Shown here: one piece after another, positions 51,301 to 59,545 of the stretch
Layout: every line of letters begins with the position of its first letter
Position numbering within the stretch: the first letter of the stretch is position 1
NCBI RefSeq assembly: GCF_004348545.1
Contig: NZ_SMKL01000009.1
Location: 61,797 to 125,796 of the forward strand
Source: Jiangella ureilytica
GTDB taxonomy: Bacteria; Actinomycetota; Actinomycetes; Jiangellales; Jiangellaceae
DNA: 64,000 nt
Reading direction: 5' to 3'
The notes under the pieces: model-generated
The model's input: only the letters and a program-made list of their open reading frames with translations
Database searches by the model: none
Told to the model about the DNA's origin: nothing
Made by a program: the position numbers and the translations under genes

Positions 51301-53052
51301 GACGAAGACCTTGTCACCCAGGACCGCCGGGGTGCCGACGACCGACGACGGGACCTCGTACTCCCACAGCTGCTCGCCGGTGGCGAGGTCGACGGCGTGC
51401 AGCGCCGCGTTGCCGTCACCGTTCTCGTCGCGGGTGCCGGCGTAGACGACGCCGTCGACGATGGTCGGCGAGCCGGTGAGGAACGTTCCCGGCGTGCGGT
51501 AGCTCCAGGCCAGCTCCAGGCCGGCGTCCACGACGTCGGTGGCCACACCGGAGTGCGCCGAGTCGCCGTGGTGCTGGTTCCAGTCGGCGCCGGCAACCGG
51601 GGCCACCAGCGGCTCGTTCGTCATGGTGAACTGCGCCGACTCGGTCCAGCGCTCGCCGGAGTCGCTGAGCGCCTCGACCTCGATGGTGTGCTCGCCGAGC
51701 GCCGGCGCGCGGCCGATGAACTCCGAGTGCCAGGTCAGCTGGCCCGACGGCTTCAGCGGGCGCCAGGTGCCGTTGTCGATGCGGTACCGGACGCGGGTGA
51801 GCTCGTCGGCGGTGTCGTAGGCGTTCACCTGGATGTCCGGGAAGCCGGTGCGGCTGCCGTCGGCACTGACCTCGCTGCCCGGGGCCGGGCTGGTGATCGT
51901 CAGGGCCTTGTCCACGCCGAACATGCGGAACGGGTTCTCGAACGTCGCGCCGCGCATGTGGATGAAGCGGAAGCCGCGCGGCGCGTTGTCGATCGTGTAC
52001 GACATCGACACCGTCTGGATGTGCTTCGCCGTCGACGCGAAGTCGCTGTTCGGCTCGACGTCGTTGGAGTGCTCGTGGCCGACGAGCATCAGCTCGGCGT
52101 CGTACTGCTCGAACAGGTCGCCGTACTGGTCGTAGGTCGACGGCGAGCCGAACGGCACGTTCATCGGCTGGTGCGCCAGGACGACGAGCTGCTTGTCGCC
52201 GACGTTGGCCTCGAGGTCGCGGCGGATCCAGCTGAGCTGCTCGTCGAACGGCGCCTGGCCGTTGTTCTCGAGCACGACGAAGTGCCGGTTGCCGTAGTCG
52301 AAGGAGTACCACTCCGGGCCGACGTGCCGGCGGTAGTTGTCGATGCGGGCCGCGTAGGTGGTGCCGCCGCCGGAGAAGTACTCGTGGTTGCCGACCGCGG
52401 GCCAGACCGGGACCTCGGAGCCGGCCGTGGCGTTCTTGTAGGTGGTGAACTCCGCGTCAGTGGCGTTGTTCGTGAGGTCACCGCTGACGGCGATGAACGG
52501 GATGTCGTTCGAGGTGGAGTTGATCTCCTGGATCTGCTCCGCCAGCTGCGGGTTGACGTGCGGGTCCGCGACGTTGGCGAACGTGAACGTCGAGCCCTCG
52601 CTGCCCGGCTCGCGGGTCAGCGCGAAGTTCGCGGTCCGCGACTCGCCGGCCGGGACCTGGCCGAAGCTCTGGTAGAACTTCGGCGTCATGAACTGGTCGG
52701 TCCCCACCACGTAGCCGGCCGGCTGGGTGATGAACACCATGTCGGTGAGGCGGCGGTCGACGTCCATCTCCAGCTCGTACCGGCCCTGGGCGTCGGTCTC
52801 GAGCAGCGCGACGCCGTCGGACACGGTGACGCCGGCGACGCCGGGCTCACCGGCGTCCTGGGTGCCGTTGCCGTTCGTGTCCTCGAACACGACGCCGCTG
52901 ACCTGCGCGGCGTTCGCGGCGATCGTCTCGGCGACCACGGTCGCGACCGGGCCGACGACCGCCACGCCCACGAGCAGCGCGACGGACGCCGCTACCGGAC
53001 GCCGGTAGCGGCCGAGCGCCTCGGGGGAGAGGCGTTCGCTGAACGTTCTCAC
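48328..53052 (-). CDS. Giant secreted metallophosphoesterase / PQQ-like beta-propeller protein
   Basis: 1574 residues. The GTG at 53052 has GGAGAAGAA just upstream; earlier in-frame starts lack this and code an Arg-rich lead. It has an N-terminal hydrophobic segment, a SdrD-B-like domain (about 37-117, FEDTNGNGTQDAGEPG), then a calcineurin-type phosphoesterase with all blocks visible: NVADPHVN (about 159), SGDLTNN (190), GNHEY (222), AHQPMN (294) and VGHEHSN (325). Next are an Ig-like domain, a PQQ-type eight-bladed-looking propeller (about 507-867), and two carboxypeptidase-regulatory-like domains (about 877-957 and 1240-1317) within a beta-rich C-terminus. It is probably an exported phosphatase or phosphodiesterase attached to substrate-binding modules. 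The hupE-like gene lies 35 bases upstream on the same strand. Confidence 0.9.
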   Translation of the reverse strand: MRTFSERLSPEALGRYRRPVAASVALLVGVAVVGPVATVVAETIAANAAQVSGVVFEDTNGNGTQDAGEPGVAGVTVSDGVALLETDAQGRYELEMDVDRRLTDMVFITQPAGYVVGTDQFMTPKFYQSFGQVPAGESRTANFALTREPGSEGSTFTFANVADPHVNPQLAEQIQEINSTSNDIPFIAVSGDLTNNATDAEFTTYKNATAGSEVPVWPAVGNHEYFSGGGTTYAARIDNYRRHVGPEWYSFDYGNRHFVVLENNGQAPFDEQLSWIRRDLEANVGDKQLVVLAHQPMNVPFGSPSTYDQYGDLFEQYDAELMLVGHEHSNDVEPNSDFASTAKHIQTVSMSYTIDNAPRGFRFIHMRGATFENPFRMFGVDKALTITSPAPGSEVSADGSRTGFPDIQVNAYDTADELTRVRYRIDNGTWRPLKPSGQLTWHSEFIGRAPALGEHTIEVEALSDSGERWTESAQFTMTNEPLVAPVAGADWNQHHGDSAHSGVATDVVDAGLELAWSYRTPGTFLTGSPTIVDGVVYAGTRDENGDGNAALHAVDLATGEQLWEYEVPSSVVGTPAVLGDKVFVGTLRAQLFAVDRATGELVWQRDTEPGQGEFNQRAYGYYSPAVADGKVYWAYQTRYGAASQGLLVALDPDDGSQIWGSPMAGATMSDGTPAIADGKVFVGSQTADQVLAHDAETGVRQWQSSAVLGGWQDGIPAAGDGRVFIGSNNGIIARDAATGRDLWSYRSPHASRVSSGATPSAPAVAGEVVYMGFPSGAVTALNARTGAVLWDRLLPGGTYTGGVLSSPVVSGETVFVGANNGFFYALDSVTGQPLWQYEIGTWVGSGPAVSGNTVVAGAWDGNLYAFTPGGEAAARWARVNGTITNAETGAPIADARVIATSGSTSLSTTTDSQGHYVMGLAPGSYTLSTAKRAFLPTDGSTTPITVGATGTQTANLELVEVTGPTAGTSTVVPDYGSGSPRTDAVAGQPYHFTMNTRIQATISSQTSANNQPGTLAKGSLGDIFLLDGTAQETLDWSELMLSRTAGGPGTPDWNRPNDWLNITDIGTDGAAVVASGSAKIDSNLETTLRYRALGDAPVVKITLEVENTGTTDFTGYFQYLLDPDSAQDVAYVPGIGNDPGYRTSGWTDNFAYVGSTTVRQVPAHGLAWLEDEPYAISGFGYVTGTWFDASVGAGDTKEISWYHITDYPGAGHFSSNIAAWADQLDLLDDEVADRSRVAGTVTQSDTGNPAAGVLVEALNAGGTVVGSARTAANGSYLMALDPGTYTLRVATLGYATASIPAEVVEGSTATANIALAPVSVLASTGRQISGGTVEGGPQDIVMENGKLAVTISKVFNDGQLPNSTVGKPIDLAVRGRADQLDWLNLPYIVNDEPTGTEAWQKTTVRNTNVEIVQATGDAAVVRTTGTSSEHPGVNIETTYTIRPGQEWVQASSVFTNNGTSDLTVWVGDAMDWDGAGQRIGVPGHGVITTPYESPAEYAPAGRWIGATGTDPQTYGVIYEGDDEFSAYGNGNWVMSRFQVEIPAGESYTLDRRVVAIANGGASNPFAVLDQLAAQ

Positions 53053-53087
53053 TTCTTCTCCATTCGATGGACGGACTGCACCTGCGG

Positions 53088-54242
53088 TCAGAGAAGCCGT
53101 TGGAGGAACCACGCCAGCCCGGTGACGGCGACGGCGGCGGCCGCGACCACGTGGGCCAGCGAGAACCACGCGTACCGCCGCGCGACGGCGGCCAGCGGGA
53201 ACAGCACGGCGGCCAGGACGGCCACGCCGAGCTCGATGCCGAGGTTGAAGCCGGCGTACGACGTCACCAGGTCCCAGCTCAGGCCCTGCTCGAACCGGAG
53301 CTCACCGGCGAAGGCGACGCCGTGCAGCAGGCCGAACGCGCCGACCACGGGCAGCCGCCAGCGCGACTCCGGCCCGACCACGTTGGTGGCGGCGACGTAC
53401 ACGATGGACAGCGCCACGAGCGGCCCGACGACCTGCGCCGGCAGGCTCACCCAGCCGGCGACGGCGGCGAGCAGCGCGACGCTGTGGGTGACGGCGAAGA
53501 CGGCCAGCGAGCGGACCAGCTGCCCGAGGCCGGCGGCCCCGACCGCCAGCGCCGCGACGAAGAGGGCATGGTCGAGCCCGGTGAGGATGCGCTCGGCGCC
53601 GAGCCCGGCGCTGCGGACCGCGGAGGCGCCGAAGGCCTGCTCGCCGGTGCTGAACGTGGGGTGCGCGGTGTCGAGGACGACGCGGCCCCGCTCGCCGCCG
53701 AGGTCGTAGTCGACGGTGGTGGTGTGGTCGTCGACCACGGCGTCCGAGCCGGCCCCGGAGAACACGGTGTAGTCGACGACGTACCGGCCAGAGGAGGCGC
53801 CGTGGCAGTCGTAGGTCAGCTGCAGCACCGCGTAGGGGATGTCCTCGGCGGTGGCGTCGGTCGCCGGCAGCTGCTCGACGCCGGTGCCGTCGAGCGTCAT
53901 CGTGCACTCGACCTCGTCGACGAAGATCAGCACACGGTCGGCCAGATAGGTCTCGATGAGGTCGCGGTGCTGCTCGAGCTCGGCGCGGCGGCTGCTGTCG
54001 TCGGGCGCCTCGATCGCCTCCGTGCCCATGCCGATGGCGCGGGCGAGGATCTCGTACTCGAGGCTGAGCCGGTAGTCGACGCGGTCGCCGTCGGAGCGGA
54101 CCTGCGACCACCCGTCGCTCGTGCGCACGTGCGCGGCCGCCGGGCCGGCCGCCGTCAGCAGCACCAGGACCGCGGCGACGGACGCCACGAGGGCCGCCGC
54201 CACCCCGGTTCCGAGCGCGCGGGAACCCCGACTCGTCGACAT
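53088..54242 (-). CDS. HupE/UreJ family membrane protein with extracytoplasmic domain
   Basis: 384 residues from ATG 54242 (GGAAG 6 bases upstream). A signal peptide and a ~190-residue beta-rich extracytoplasmic domain precede about six or seven transmembrane helices. The membrane part has the HupE-type GLDHALFVAALA, AVTHSVALLAA and GAFGLLHGVAFAGEL histidine motifs. In nickel- or hydrogenase-related HupE/UreJ proteins these histidines bind the metal during uptake; in this larger form the substrate is unknown. It lies 35 bases before the phosphoesterase gene, so the two may be co-transcribed. Confidence 0.87.
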   Translation of the reverse strand: MSTSRGSRALGTGVAAALVASVAAVLVLLTAAGPAAAHVRTSDGWSQVRSDGDRVDYRLSLEYEILARAIGMGTEAIEAPDDSSRRAELEQHRDLIETYLADRVLIFVDEVECTMTLDGTGVEQLPATDATAEDIPYAVLQLTYDCHGASSGRYVVDYTVFSGAGSDAVVDDHTTTVDYDLGGERGRVVLDTAHPTFSTGEQAFGASAVRSAGLGAERILTGLDHALFVAALAVGAAGLGQLVRSLAVFAVTHSVALLAAVAGWVSLPAQVVGPLVALSIVYVAATNVVGPESRWRLPVVGAFGLLHGVAFAGELRFEQGLSWDLVTSYAGFNLGIELGVAVLAAVLFPLAAVARRYAWFSLAHVVAAAAVAVTGLAWFLQRLL

Positions 54243-54385
54243 GCGCACCTTCCCGGCGAATGGGACCGGTCACCCGCCTGGAACACCCTGTTTCGCCCGA
54301 GTTCCCGCGGGCAATGGGCGTCACCCGCTGTTCAACGAGGGTTCGTGCCGGCTACGACACGGCGTCGACTGTCCGGTCACTGGAG

Positions 54386-54400
54386 TGCGACCAGGTCGCA
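54386..54400. promoter_or_regulatory. Palindrome in the hupE-like/ltrA-like spacer
   Basis: TGCGACC and GGTCGCA flank a single central base (15 bases, perfect). It is a possible operator for the divergent promoters; no matching regulator is adjacent. Confidence 0.35.
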
Positions 54401-54495
54401 GCAGGAACACGAATCGGATCCATCACGCCGGCGCGGGTGACGCGCTGAGCGAACGCGCGTCGCCGTCGCCGGACGGCGGTACTACGCTCCGGCAC

Positions 54496-55737
54496 ATGTC
54501 CGACGCGACACGAGACGGCGGCGACGCGCTCATCCCGCAGATCCGGATCATGCGGCGGTCCGGCCAACAGCAGCGGGCCACATTCTTCGAGCTGTTCTTC
54601 GACCTGGTCTACGTCTTCGCCGTCACCCAGCTCTCGCACCACCTGCTGGCCAGCCACCTGACCTGGGCGGGCGCGGCCGAGACGGCGTTCATGCTGCTGG
54701 CGGTCTACTGGGCGTGGAACTACACGACCTGGATGGCGAACTGGTTCGACCCCGAGACGGCGCCGATCCGGCTCGTGCTGACGTTCGTCATGCTGGCCAG
54801 CCTGCTCATGGCGGTGGCCGTCCCGCGCGGCTTCGGCGACCTCGCGCTGCTCTTCGCCTGCAGCTACGCGACCCTGCAGATCGGCCGCAACCTGTTCGTC
54901 GTCCTCGCGACGCCACCGGGTGCGTTCCACCAGAACTTCCGCCAGATCCTGGCCTGGTCCATCCTGTCGGCGCCGCTCTGGGTGGCCGGCGGCCTGGCCG
55001 ACGACGCCCGCTGGCCGCTCTGGCTGGCCGCGCTGGCGCTCGATCTCGCCGCGCCGCTGGTCCGCTACTGGGTGCCCGGCGCCGGCAGCACGCCGATGAG
55101 CCAGTGGGCCATCGACGGACACCACTTCGCCGAGCGGTTCCAGCTCTTCGTGATCATCGCGATCGGCGAGAGCATCGTGCTCACCGGTGTCACGGCGTCG
55201 GGCTCGGAGATGACCTTCGAGACCGGCGTGGCCCTGGCATTGGCGTTCCTCGGGTCCGTCGCGCTGTGGTGGCTGTACTTCTCCGGCGCCGCTCCGGTGA
55301 TCGCCCGGCGCATCGGCCACAGCAGCAGCGACGACGTCGGGACGCTGGGCCGCGACATCTTCACCTACCTGCACATCCCGATCGTCGCGGGCATCGTGCT
55401 GATGGCCGTCGGCGACGAGCTCGTGATCGCCCATCCCGGCGACGACCTGGAGACGACCGGCGCGCTGGCGGCGCTGGGCGGCCCGGCGCTGTTCCTGATC
55501 GGCCTGATCGCATGCGGGTTCCGCGCCGGGCACCACATCGGCTGGGCGCCGTTCGTCGCGGTGGGGCTGCTGCTGGCGGGCATCCCGGTGTTCGACGGGC
55601 AGAGCGGGCTGGCGACGTCGGCGTTCGTTCTGGTGGTGCTCGGTGTGCTGGCGGTGATCGAGCACCGGCGCGAGGTTCGCGAGGCGGCCGCGACCGGCGG
55701 GGCGCCCGCGACCGGCGAGGTCGCGGACGCCCCCTGA
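54496..55737 (+). CDS. LtrA family (low temperature requirement) membrane protein
   Basis: 413 residues from ATG 54496, with no Shine-Dalgarno but TACTACGCT close upstream, so possibly leaderless. The N-terminal signature FFELFFDLVYVFAVTQLSH is the LtrA hallmark. About ten transmembrane helices follow, including WALDGHHFAERF-like (here WAIDGHHFAERFQLFVIIAI) and IAIGESIVLTG. The family is common and of unclear function; it was first linked to growth at low temperature in Listeria. The tail is a short Ala/Gly-rich cytoplasmic segment. Confidence 0.92.
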   Translation: MSDATRDGGDALIPQIRIMRRSGQQQRATFFELFFDLVYVFAVTQLSHHLLASHLTWAGAAETAFMLLAVYWAWNYTTWMANWFDPETAPIRLVLTFVMLASLLMAVAVPRGFGDLALLFACSYATLQIGRNLFVVLATPPGAFHQNFRQILAWSILSAPLWVAGGLADDARWPLWLAALALDLAAPLVRYWVPGAGSTPMSQWAIDGHHFAERFQLFVIIAIGESIVLTGVTASGSEMTFETGVALALAFLGSVALWWLYFSGAAPVIARRIGHSSSDDVGTLGRDIFTYLHIPIVAGIVLMAVGDELVIAHPGDDLETTGALAALGGPALFLIGLIACGFRAGHHIGWAPFVAVGLLLAGIPVFDGQSGLATSAFVLVVLGVLAVIEHRREVREAAATGGAPATGEVADAP

Positions 55738-55785
55738 GCTCTGCCGCCCGCCGCGCTTTGCGGCTCGGTGCGGGCGCTGCGTGCG

Positions 55786-56184
55786 CTACTGCGGCGGCTC
55801 GTCCTCGCCGGACTCCTCCGCGGCCTCGCCCTCCTCCTTGGTGTGGTGGACGGCGTCGGCGGCGTGCTCGGGCGGCCCGTACACGGTGTAGAGGATCAGC
55901 GGGTTCTCGCCGGTGTTGATGACGTTGTGCTTCGCCCCGGCGGGGACGGCGACCAGATCGCCCTGCGCGCACGACTTCGTCGAGCCGTCGAGGACGACCT
56001 TGGCGGTGCCGCTCACGAACGTGAGGATCTGGTCGGTGTCCTCGTGCACCTCCTCCCCGATCTCCTCGCTCACCGGGATCGTCATGATCACGAGCTGGGT
56101 GTGCTCGCCGGTCCAGAGCACACGACGGAAGTCCGCGCTCTTCTCGGCGACTGTCGCGATGGTGAAGTGGGGTATCTCGGCCAC
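55786..56184 (-). CDS. Small cupin domain protein
   Basis: 132 residues from GTG 56184 with AAAGGAGC 7-14 bases upstream; longer in-frame starts would run into the neighbour's promoter region. A single cupin barrel: VHEDTDQILTFVSGTAKVVLDG is motif 1 and GDLVAVPAGAKHNVINTG is motif 2, with His and Glu in plausible metal positions. The C-terminus is acidic. Closest in look to the small cupins annotated as mannose-6-phosphate-isomerase-like, but no reaction can be assigned. Confidence 0.87.
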   Translation of the reverse strand: MAEIPHFTIATVAEKSADFRRVLWTGEHTQLVIMTIPVSEEIGEEVHEDTDQILTFVSGTAKVVLDGSTKSCAQGDLVAVPAGAKHNVINTGENPLILYTVYGPPEHAADAVHHTKEEGEAAEESGEDEPPQ

Positions 56185-56351
56185 GGCCTTGCTCCTTTCG
56201 AGGTGTCTCCTGCCCGTCGTGTACCCGCCGTGCGCGGTTCCAGCCAAACCGTCGTGCGCACGCCGCGCCGCCGTCGTCCGCGGTTCACCGGGCCGTCGAA
56301 CGGCGGGGCGAATACTCGACCGACCCCCCACGCTCGTCGAGAGGAACCGAC

Positions 56352-57560
56352 ATGGCAGTGAGGACGCTGCGTCGCACGGCGACCGCCGCCGTCACCATCG
56401 CGCTGCTCACCGGCCTGGCCGCCGCACAGGCCGGCGCCGAGGGCGAGGAGGACCCGCGGATCCAGCAGTACCGCGAGGCCCTCGCCCAGCTCCGCCCGCT
56501 GACCGACCCGCCCGCCTGCGACCAGGTGCCCGAGCCGGGCCGCTGGGCCGACGCCGGCGCCCCGGACCAGGGCTCGGCCGACGCCGTCATCTCCGCGCAC
56601 CGCGGCGCACTGACGCTGGCCCCGGAGAACACCCTCCAGTCCTACGAGTACGCCTTCGCCTACGGCGTCGACCTCGTCGAGGTCGACGTCCAGCAGACCG
56701 AGGACGGGCGGTTCGTCGCGCTGCACGACTCCACCGTCGACCGCACCACGAACGGCACGGGCAACATCGCCGACCTCACGTTCGACGAGGTCCGCGCGCT
56801 CAACGCCGCCGACTACGCGCCGTGGAGCGGCGGCGCCTACGACCCCGCCCAGGTGGCCTCGCTCGAGGAGGTGCTCGAGCTCGCCCAGCGCGCCGGCAAG
56901 GGTGTCGAGCTCGACATCAAGGGCTCGGTCACCGAGGAGGGCGAGCTGGCGGAGCTGGTCGGCGAGTACGGCCTGATCGAGGAGTCGATCTTCAACTCCG
57001 CCGACCCGCGGGTGTTCGTGGCCGAGCCGGCCGCCCGCCTCATCTACAACCGCGACGCCTGGGAGCCGGCGTTCCTCATCTACGAGGTCGGCGAGGTCTT
57101 CAAGGTGTTCGGCTCGCGGCTGGACGAGTACACGCCGGAGTCGATCGCGGCGGCGCACGACGCCTGCGCGATCGTCATGCCGCACGCCTACGACGCCGGC
57201 CCCGACCAAGAGGTCGCGCAGTTCCTGCAGGCTCGGGCCATGGGCGCCGACGGCGTGCAGACCAACCAGCCGGCGCTCATCGTCGCGGCCGCCGGTGAGG
57301 CCGTCGACTCCACCATCGAGGTGGAGCGCGGCGAGCACGGCCGCATCGACGAGATCTGCCTGGTCAACGCCGACAACGGGTTCGGCTTCCCGGGCAAGCC
57401 GGTCCGGTTCCAGCGCGGCGACAAGTCGGCCGAGCTGACCACCGGCCGCGGCGGCTGCGTCGCGACGCCGCCCGGCCACTGGCAGGGCGCCCGGGTCACG
57501 TTCGCCGGTGACGGCGCCGTCCACGCGTCGGCCGCACGGCTGGCGCCGTCGCCGGACTGA
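56352..57560 (+). CDS. Secreted glycerophosphodiester phosphodiesterase
   Basis: 402 residues from ATG 56352 (GAGAGGA upstream), with a signal peptide to about AGAEGEE. GDPD TIM barrel (about 78-320) with the catalytic set ISAHRGALTLAPENT, VEVDVQQTEDG and LHDSTVDRTTNG: metal-binding Glu/Asp and two His. It would release glycerol 3-phosphate from extracellular glycerophosphodiesters, giving phosphate and carbon. A ~70-residue C-terminal beta domain with two Cys follows. It ends at a shared bidirectional hairpin with the convergent permease gene. Confidence 0.92.
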   Translation: MAVRTLRRTATAAVTIALLTGLAAAQAGAEGEEDPRIQQYREALAQLRPLTDPPACDQVPEPGRWADAGAPDQGSADAVISAHRGALTLAPENTLQSYEYAFAYGVDLVEVDVQQTEDGRFVALHDSTVDRTTNGTGNIADLTFDEVRALNAADYAPWSGGAYDPAQVASLEEVLELAQRAGKGVELDIKGSVTEEGELAELVGEYGLIEESIFNSADPRVFVAEPAARLIYNRDAWEPAFLIYEVGEVFKVFGSRLDEYTPESIAAAHDACAIVMPHAYDAGPDQEVAQFLQARAMGADGVQTNQPALIVAAAGEAVDSTIEVERGEHGRIDEICLVNADNGFGFPGKPVRFQRGDKSAELTTGRGGCVATPPGHWQGARVTFAGDGAVHASAARLAPSPD

Positions 57561-57577
57561 CTCGCGGCGAGGCCGCC

Positions 57578-57613
57578 GGGTGGCGCCGTCGTCAGCCCTT
57601 GACGGCGCCACCC
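57578..57613. terminator. Bidirectional terminator overlapping a stop codon
   Basis: A perfect 13-base stem (57578-57590 GGGTGGCGCCGTC with 57601-57613) and a 10-base loop between two convergent genes. One arm lies inside the last codons of the minus-strand permease gene, whose stop codon falls in the loop. Confidence 0.75.
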
Positions 57614-58572
57614 AGCCCGGCCCCGCGCAGGAACAGCCGCTGGAACACCAGGAAGATCACGATCGGCAGCGCCATCGAGATCAGCAGCGCGGCCAGGAAG
57701 ACATCCAGCTCGACGGTGTCGCGGATCAGCGGCAGCCGCACCGACAAGGGCTGCAGTGTGGGCTCCGGCAGCACGATCTGCGGCCACAGGAAGTCCTTCC
57801 ACGCGTTGAGGAAGGCGAAGATCGACACGACGCCGAGGATCGGCTTCGACATCGGCAGCACCACGGACCACAGCAGCCGGAACGGTCCGGCACCGTCCAC
57901 CCGGGCCGCCTCGTACACGTCGCGGGGGAGGCCGTCCATGAACCGCTTGACCAGCAGTACGTTGAACGCGTTGGCGCCGGCCGGCAGCCACACGGCCCAG
58001 TAGGAGTTGAGCAGCGACGTGTTCACCAGCGGCAGGTCGAGCACCGTCAGGAACAGCGGCACCAGCACCACGACGCCCGGGATGAACAGCGTGGCCAGCA
58101 CGGCCGCCGTCACCACCGGGGCGTACCGCGGCCGCAGCACCGCCAGCACGTAGCCGCCGGTCGTCGCGACCAGCAACTGCACGAACCAGGAGCCCAGCGC
58201 CACCCACACCGTGTTGGCGAAGTAGTGGCTGATCTGCGCCTCGTTCCAGGCCGTCGACAGGTTCGCCCAGTCGGCGCCGCTCGGCCAGAACGCCATGGGC
58301 GTGCGCAGCGTGTCCTGCGTGGTGCTGACGGCGGCCCGGGCCAGCCAGAGGATCGGGCCGAGGCTGGCGACGGCGAGCAGCGCCAGCACGGCGGCCTGGG
58401 CGATCCGCACGCCCCACCGGGTGCCGGCGCGGCCCCAGTCGAAGTCGGAGAGGATGCCGCGCTCGCTCGTGGCGTCGGTCCGCCGCTGCCTGCGCGGCGG
58501 GACGGCCGGTACCACCGGCGGCGGGGGCGCGGGCGCCGTCACCCGCGGCTCGTCCTTGACCGCGTCGCTCAT
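57592..58572 (-). CDS. Carbohydrate ABC transporter permease 2 (MalG/AglG type)
   Basis: 326 residues; the ATG at 58572 overlaps the stop of permease 1 by four bases. A ~60-residue cytoplasmic N-terminus is followed by six transmembrane helices and the EAA loop YEAARVDGAGPFRLLWSVVLP, which docks on the ATPase. It pairs with the 58569-59456 product to import an oligosaccharide. No ATPase gene is in the cluster, so a shared MsiK-type ATPase encoded elsewhere is likely. Confidence 0.94.
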   Translation of the reverse strand: MSDAVKDEPRVTAPAPPPPVVPAVPPRRQRRTDATSERGILSDFDWGRAGTRWGVRIAQAAVLALLAVASLGPILWLARAAVSTTQDTLRTPMAFWPSGADWANLSTAWNEAQISHYFANTVWVALGSWFVQLLVATTGGYVLAVLRPRYAPVVTAAVLATLFIPGVVVLVPLFLTVLDLPLVNTSLLNSYWAVWLPAGANAFNVLLVKRFMDGLPRDVYEAARVDGAGPFRLLWSVVLPMSKPILGVVSIFAFLNAWKDFLWPQIVLPEPTLQPLSVRLPLIRDTVELDVFLAALLISMALPIVIFLVFQRLFLRGAGLGGAVKG

Positions 58573-59456
58573 GTCGTGCTCCAGGACCGGGTGAGGCGGA
58601 AGTACACGGCGGACATGACCGCCAGGAACAGCGCCAGCAGGACCGACAGCGCCGTCGCGGCGCCGTAGTCGCCGAACCGGAACGCGTAGTTGTAGATCTG
58701 CAGCAGGACGGTGACGGTGGCGTTCTGCGGGCCGCCGTTCGTCATCAGGTACGGCTCGGTGAACACCTGGAACGTGGCGATGACCTGCAGGATCAGCGTG
58801 ATCAGCAGAACGCCGCGCAGCTGCGGCAGCGTGACGTGCCAGATCTTGTGCCACAGCCCCGCGCCGTCGACCTCGGCGGCGTCGTACAGGTCGCCGCGCA
58901 CCCCGGTCAGTGCGGCCAGGTAGATGAGCACTGTGGCGCCGGCGTTGGCCCAGGTCGCCTGCAGGACCAGCGACGGCATGGCCGACGACGCGTCCTGGAT
59001 CCAGGCGAACGGCCCGAGCCCCACCCAGCCGAGGATCGTGTTGAAGACGCCGGTCTGGCTGGCGTCGTAGAAGAACCGCCACAGCAGCACCGCCACCACC
59101 GGGGGCACGACCACGGGCAGGTAGGCCAGCGCGCTGTAGAGGCCCTTGCCGCGGCGAAGCTCGCTCATGACCACCGCGAGCACCAGCGGCACCGGGTAGC
59201 CGAACAGCAGCGCCAGGCCGGTGAAGTAGAGGGTGTTGCGCACCGACGTCCAGAACAGCGGGTCGTCGAGGACGTGCCGGAAGTTGTCCAGGCCGACCCA
59301 TACCGGGTCGGTCACCAGGTTGGTCTCCTGCAAGCTCATCACGACGGCGCGCCCGATGGGGAACCAGGCGAAGTAGCTGAAGACCAGCAGCAGCGGCAGC
59401 AGGAGCAGCAGCGTGCTCAGCCCGCCGCCACGGACCCAGCGGATGGTGGCGTTCAC
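58569..59456 (-). CDS. Carbohydrate ABC transporter permease 1 (MalF/AglF type)
   Basis: 295 residues from GTG 59456 (GGGAGA upstream). Six transmembrane helices; EAA loop YDAAEVDGAGLWHKIWHVTLP. The length is that of short MalF-type permeases. Four-base overlap with permease 2 and a 89-base gap from the binding-protein gene show one operon. Confidence 0.94.
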   Translation of the reverse strand: MNATIRWVRGGGLSTLLLLLPLLLVFSYFAWFPIGRAVVMSLQETNLVTDPVWVGLDNFRHVLDDPLFWTSVRNTLYFTGLALLFGYPVPLVLAVVMSELRRGKGLYSALAYLPVVVPPVVAVLLWRFFYDASQTGVFNTILGWVGLGPFAWIQDASSAMPSLVLQATWANAGATVLIYLAALTGVRGDLYDAAEVDGAGLWHKIWHVTLPQLRGVLLITLILQVIATFQVFTEPYLMTNGGPQNATVTVLLQIYNYAFRFGDYGAATALSVLLALFLAVMSAVYFRLTRSWSTT

Positions 59457-59545
59457 CTCGGTTCTCCCATCGACGACGCCGTGGATGGAGTGCCCCGGGG
59501 GTCGCGGCGGTGCGACCACGCGAACCCCGGGGCCGTCATCATGGG

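Noticed and set aside
48166..53709. An 1847-codon plus-strand open frame
   Set aside because: Antisense to the metallophosphoesterase/propeller gene, whose domains are unmistakable; the plus-strand product is low-complexity.
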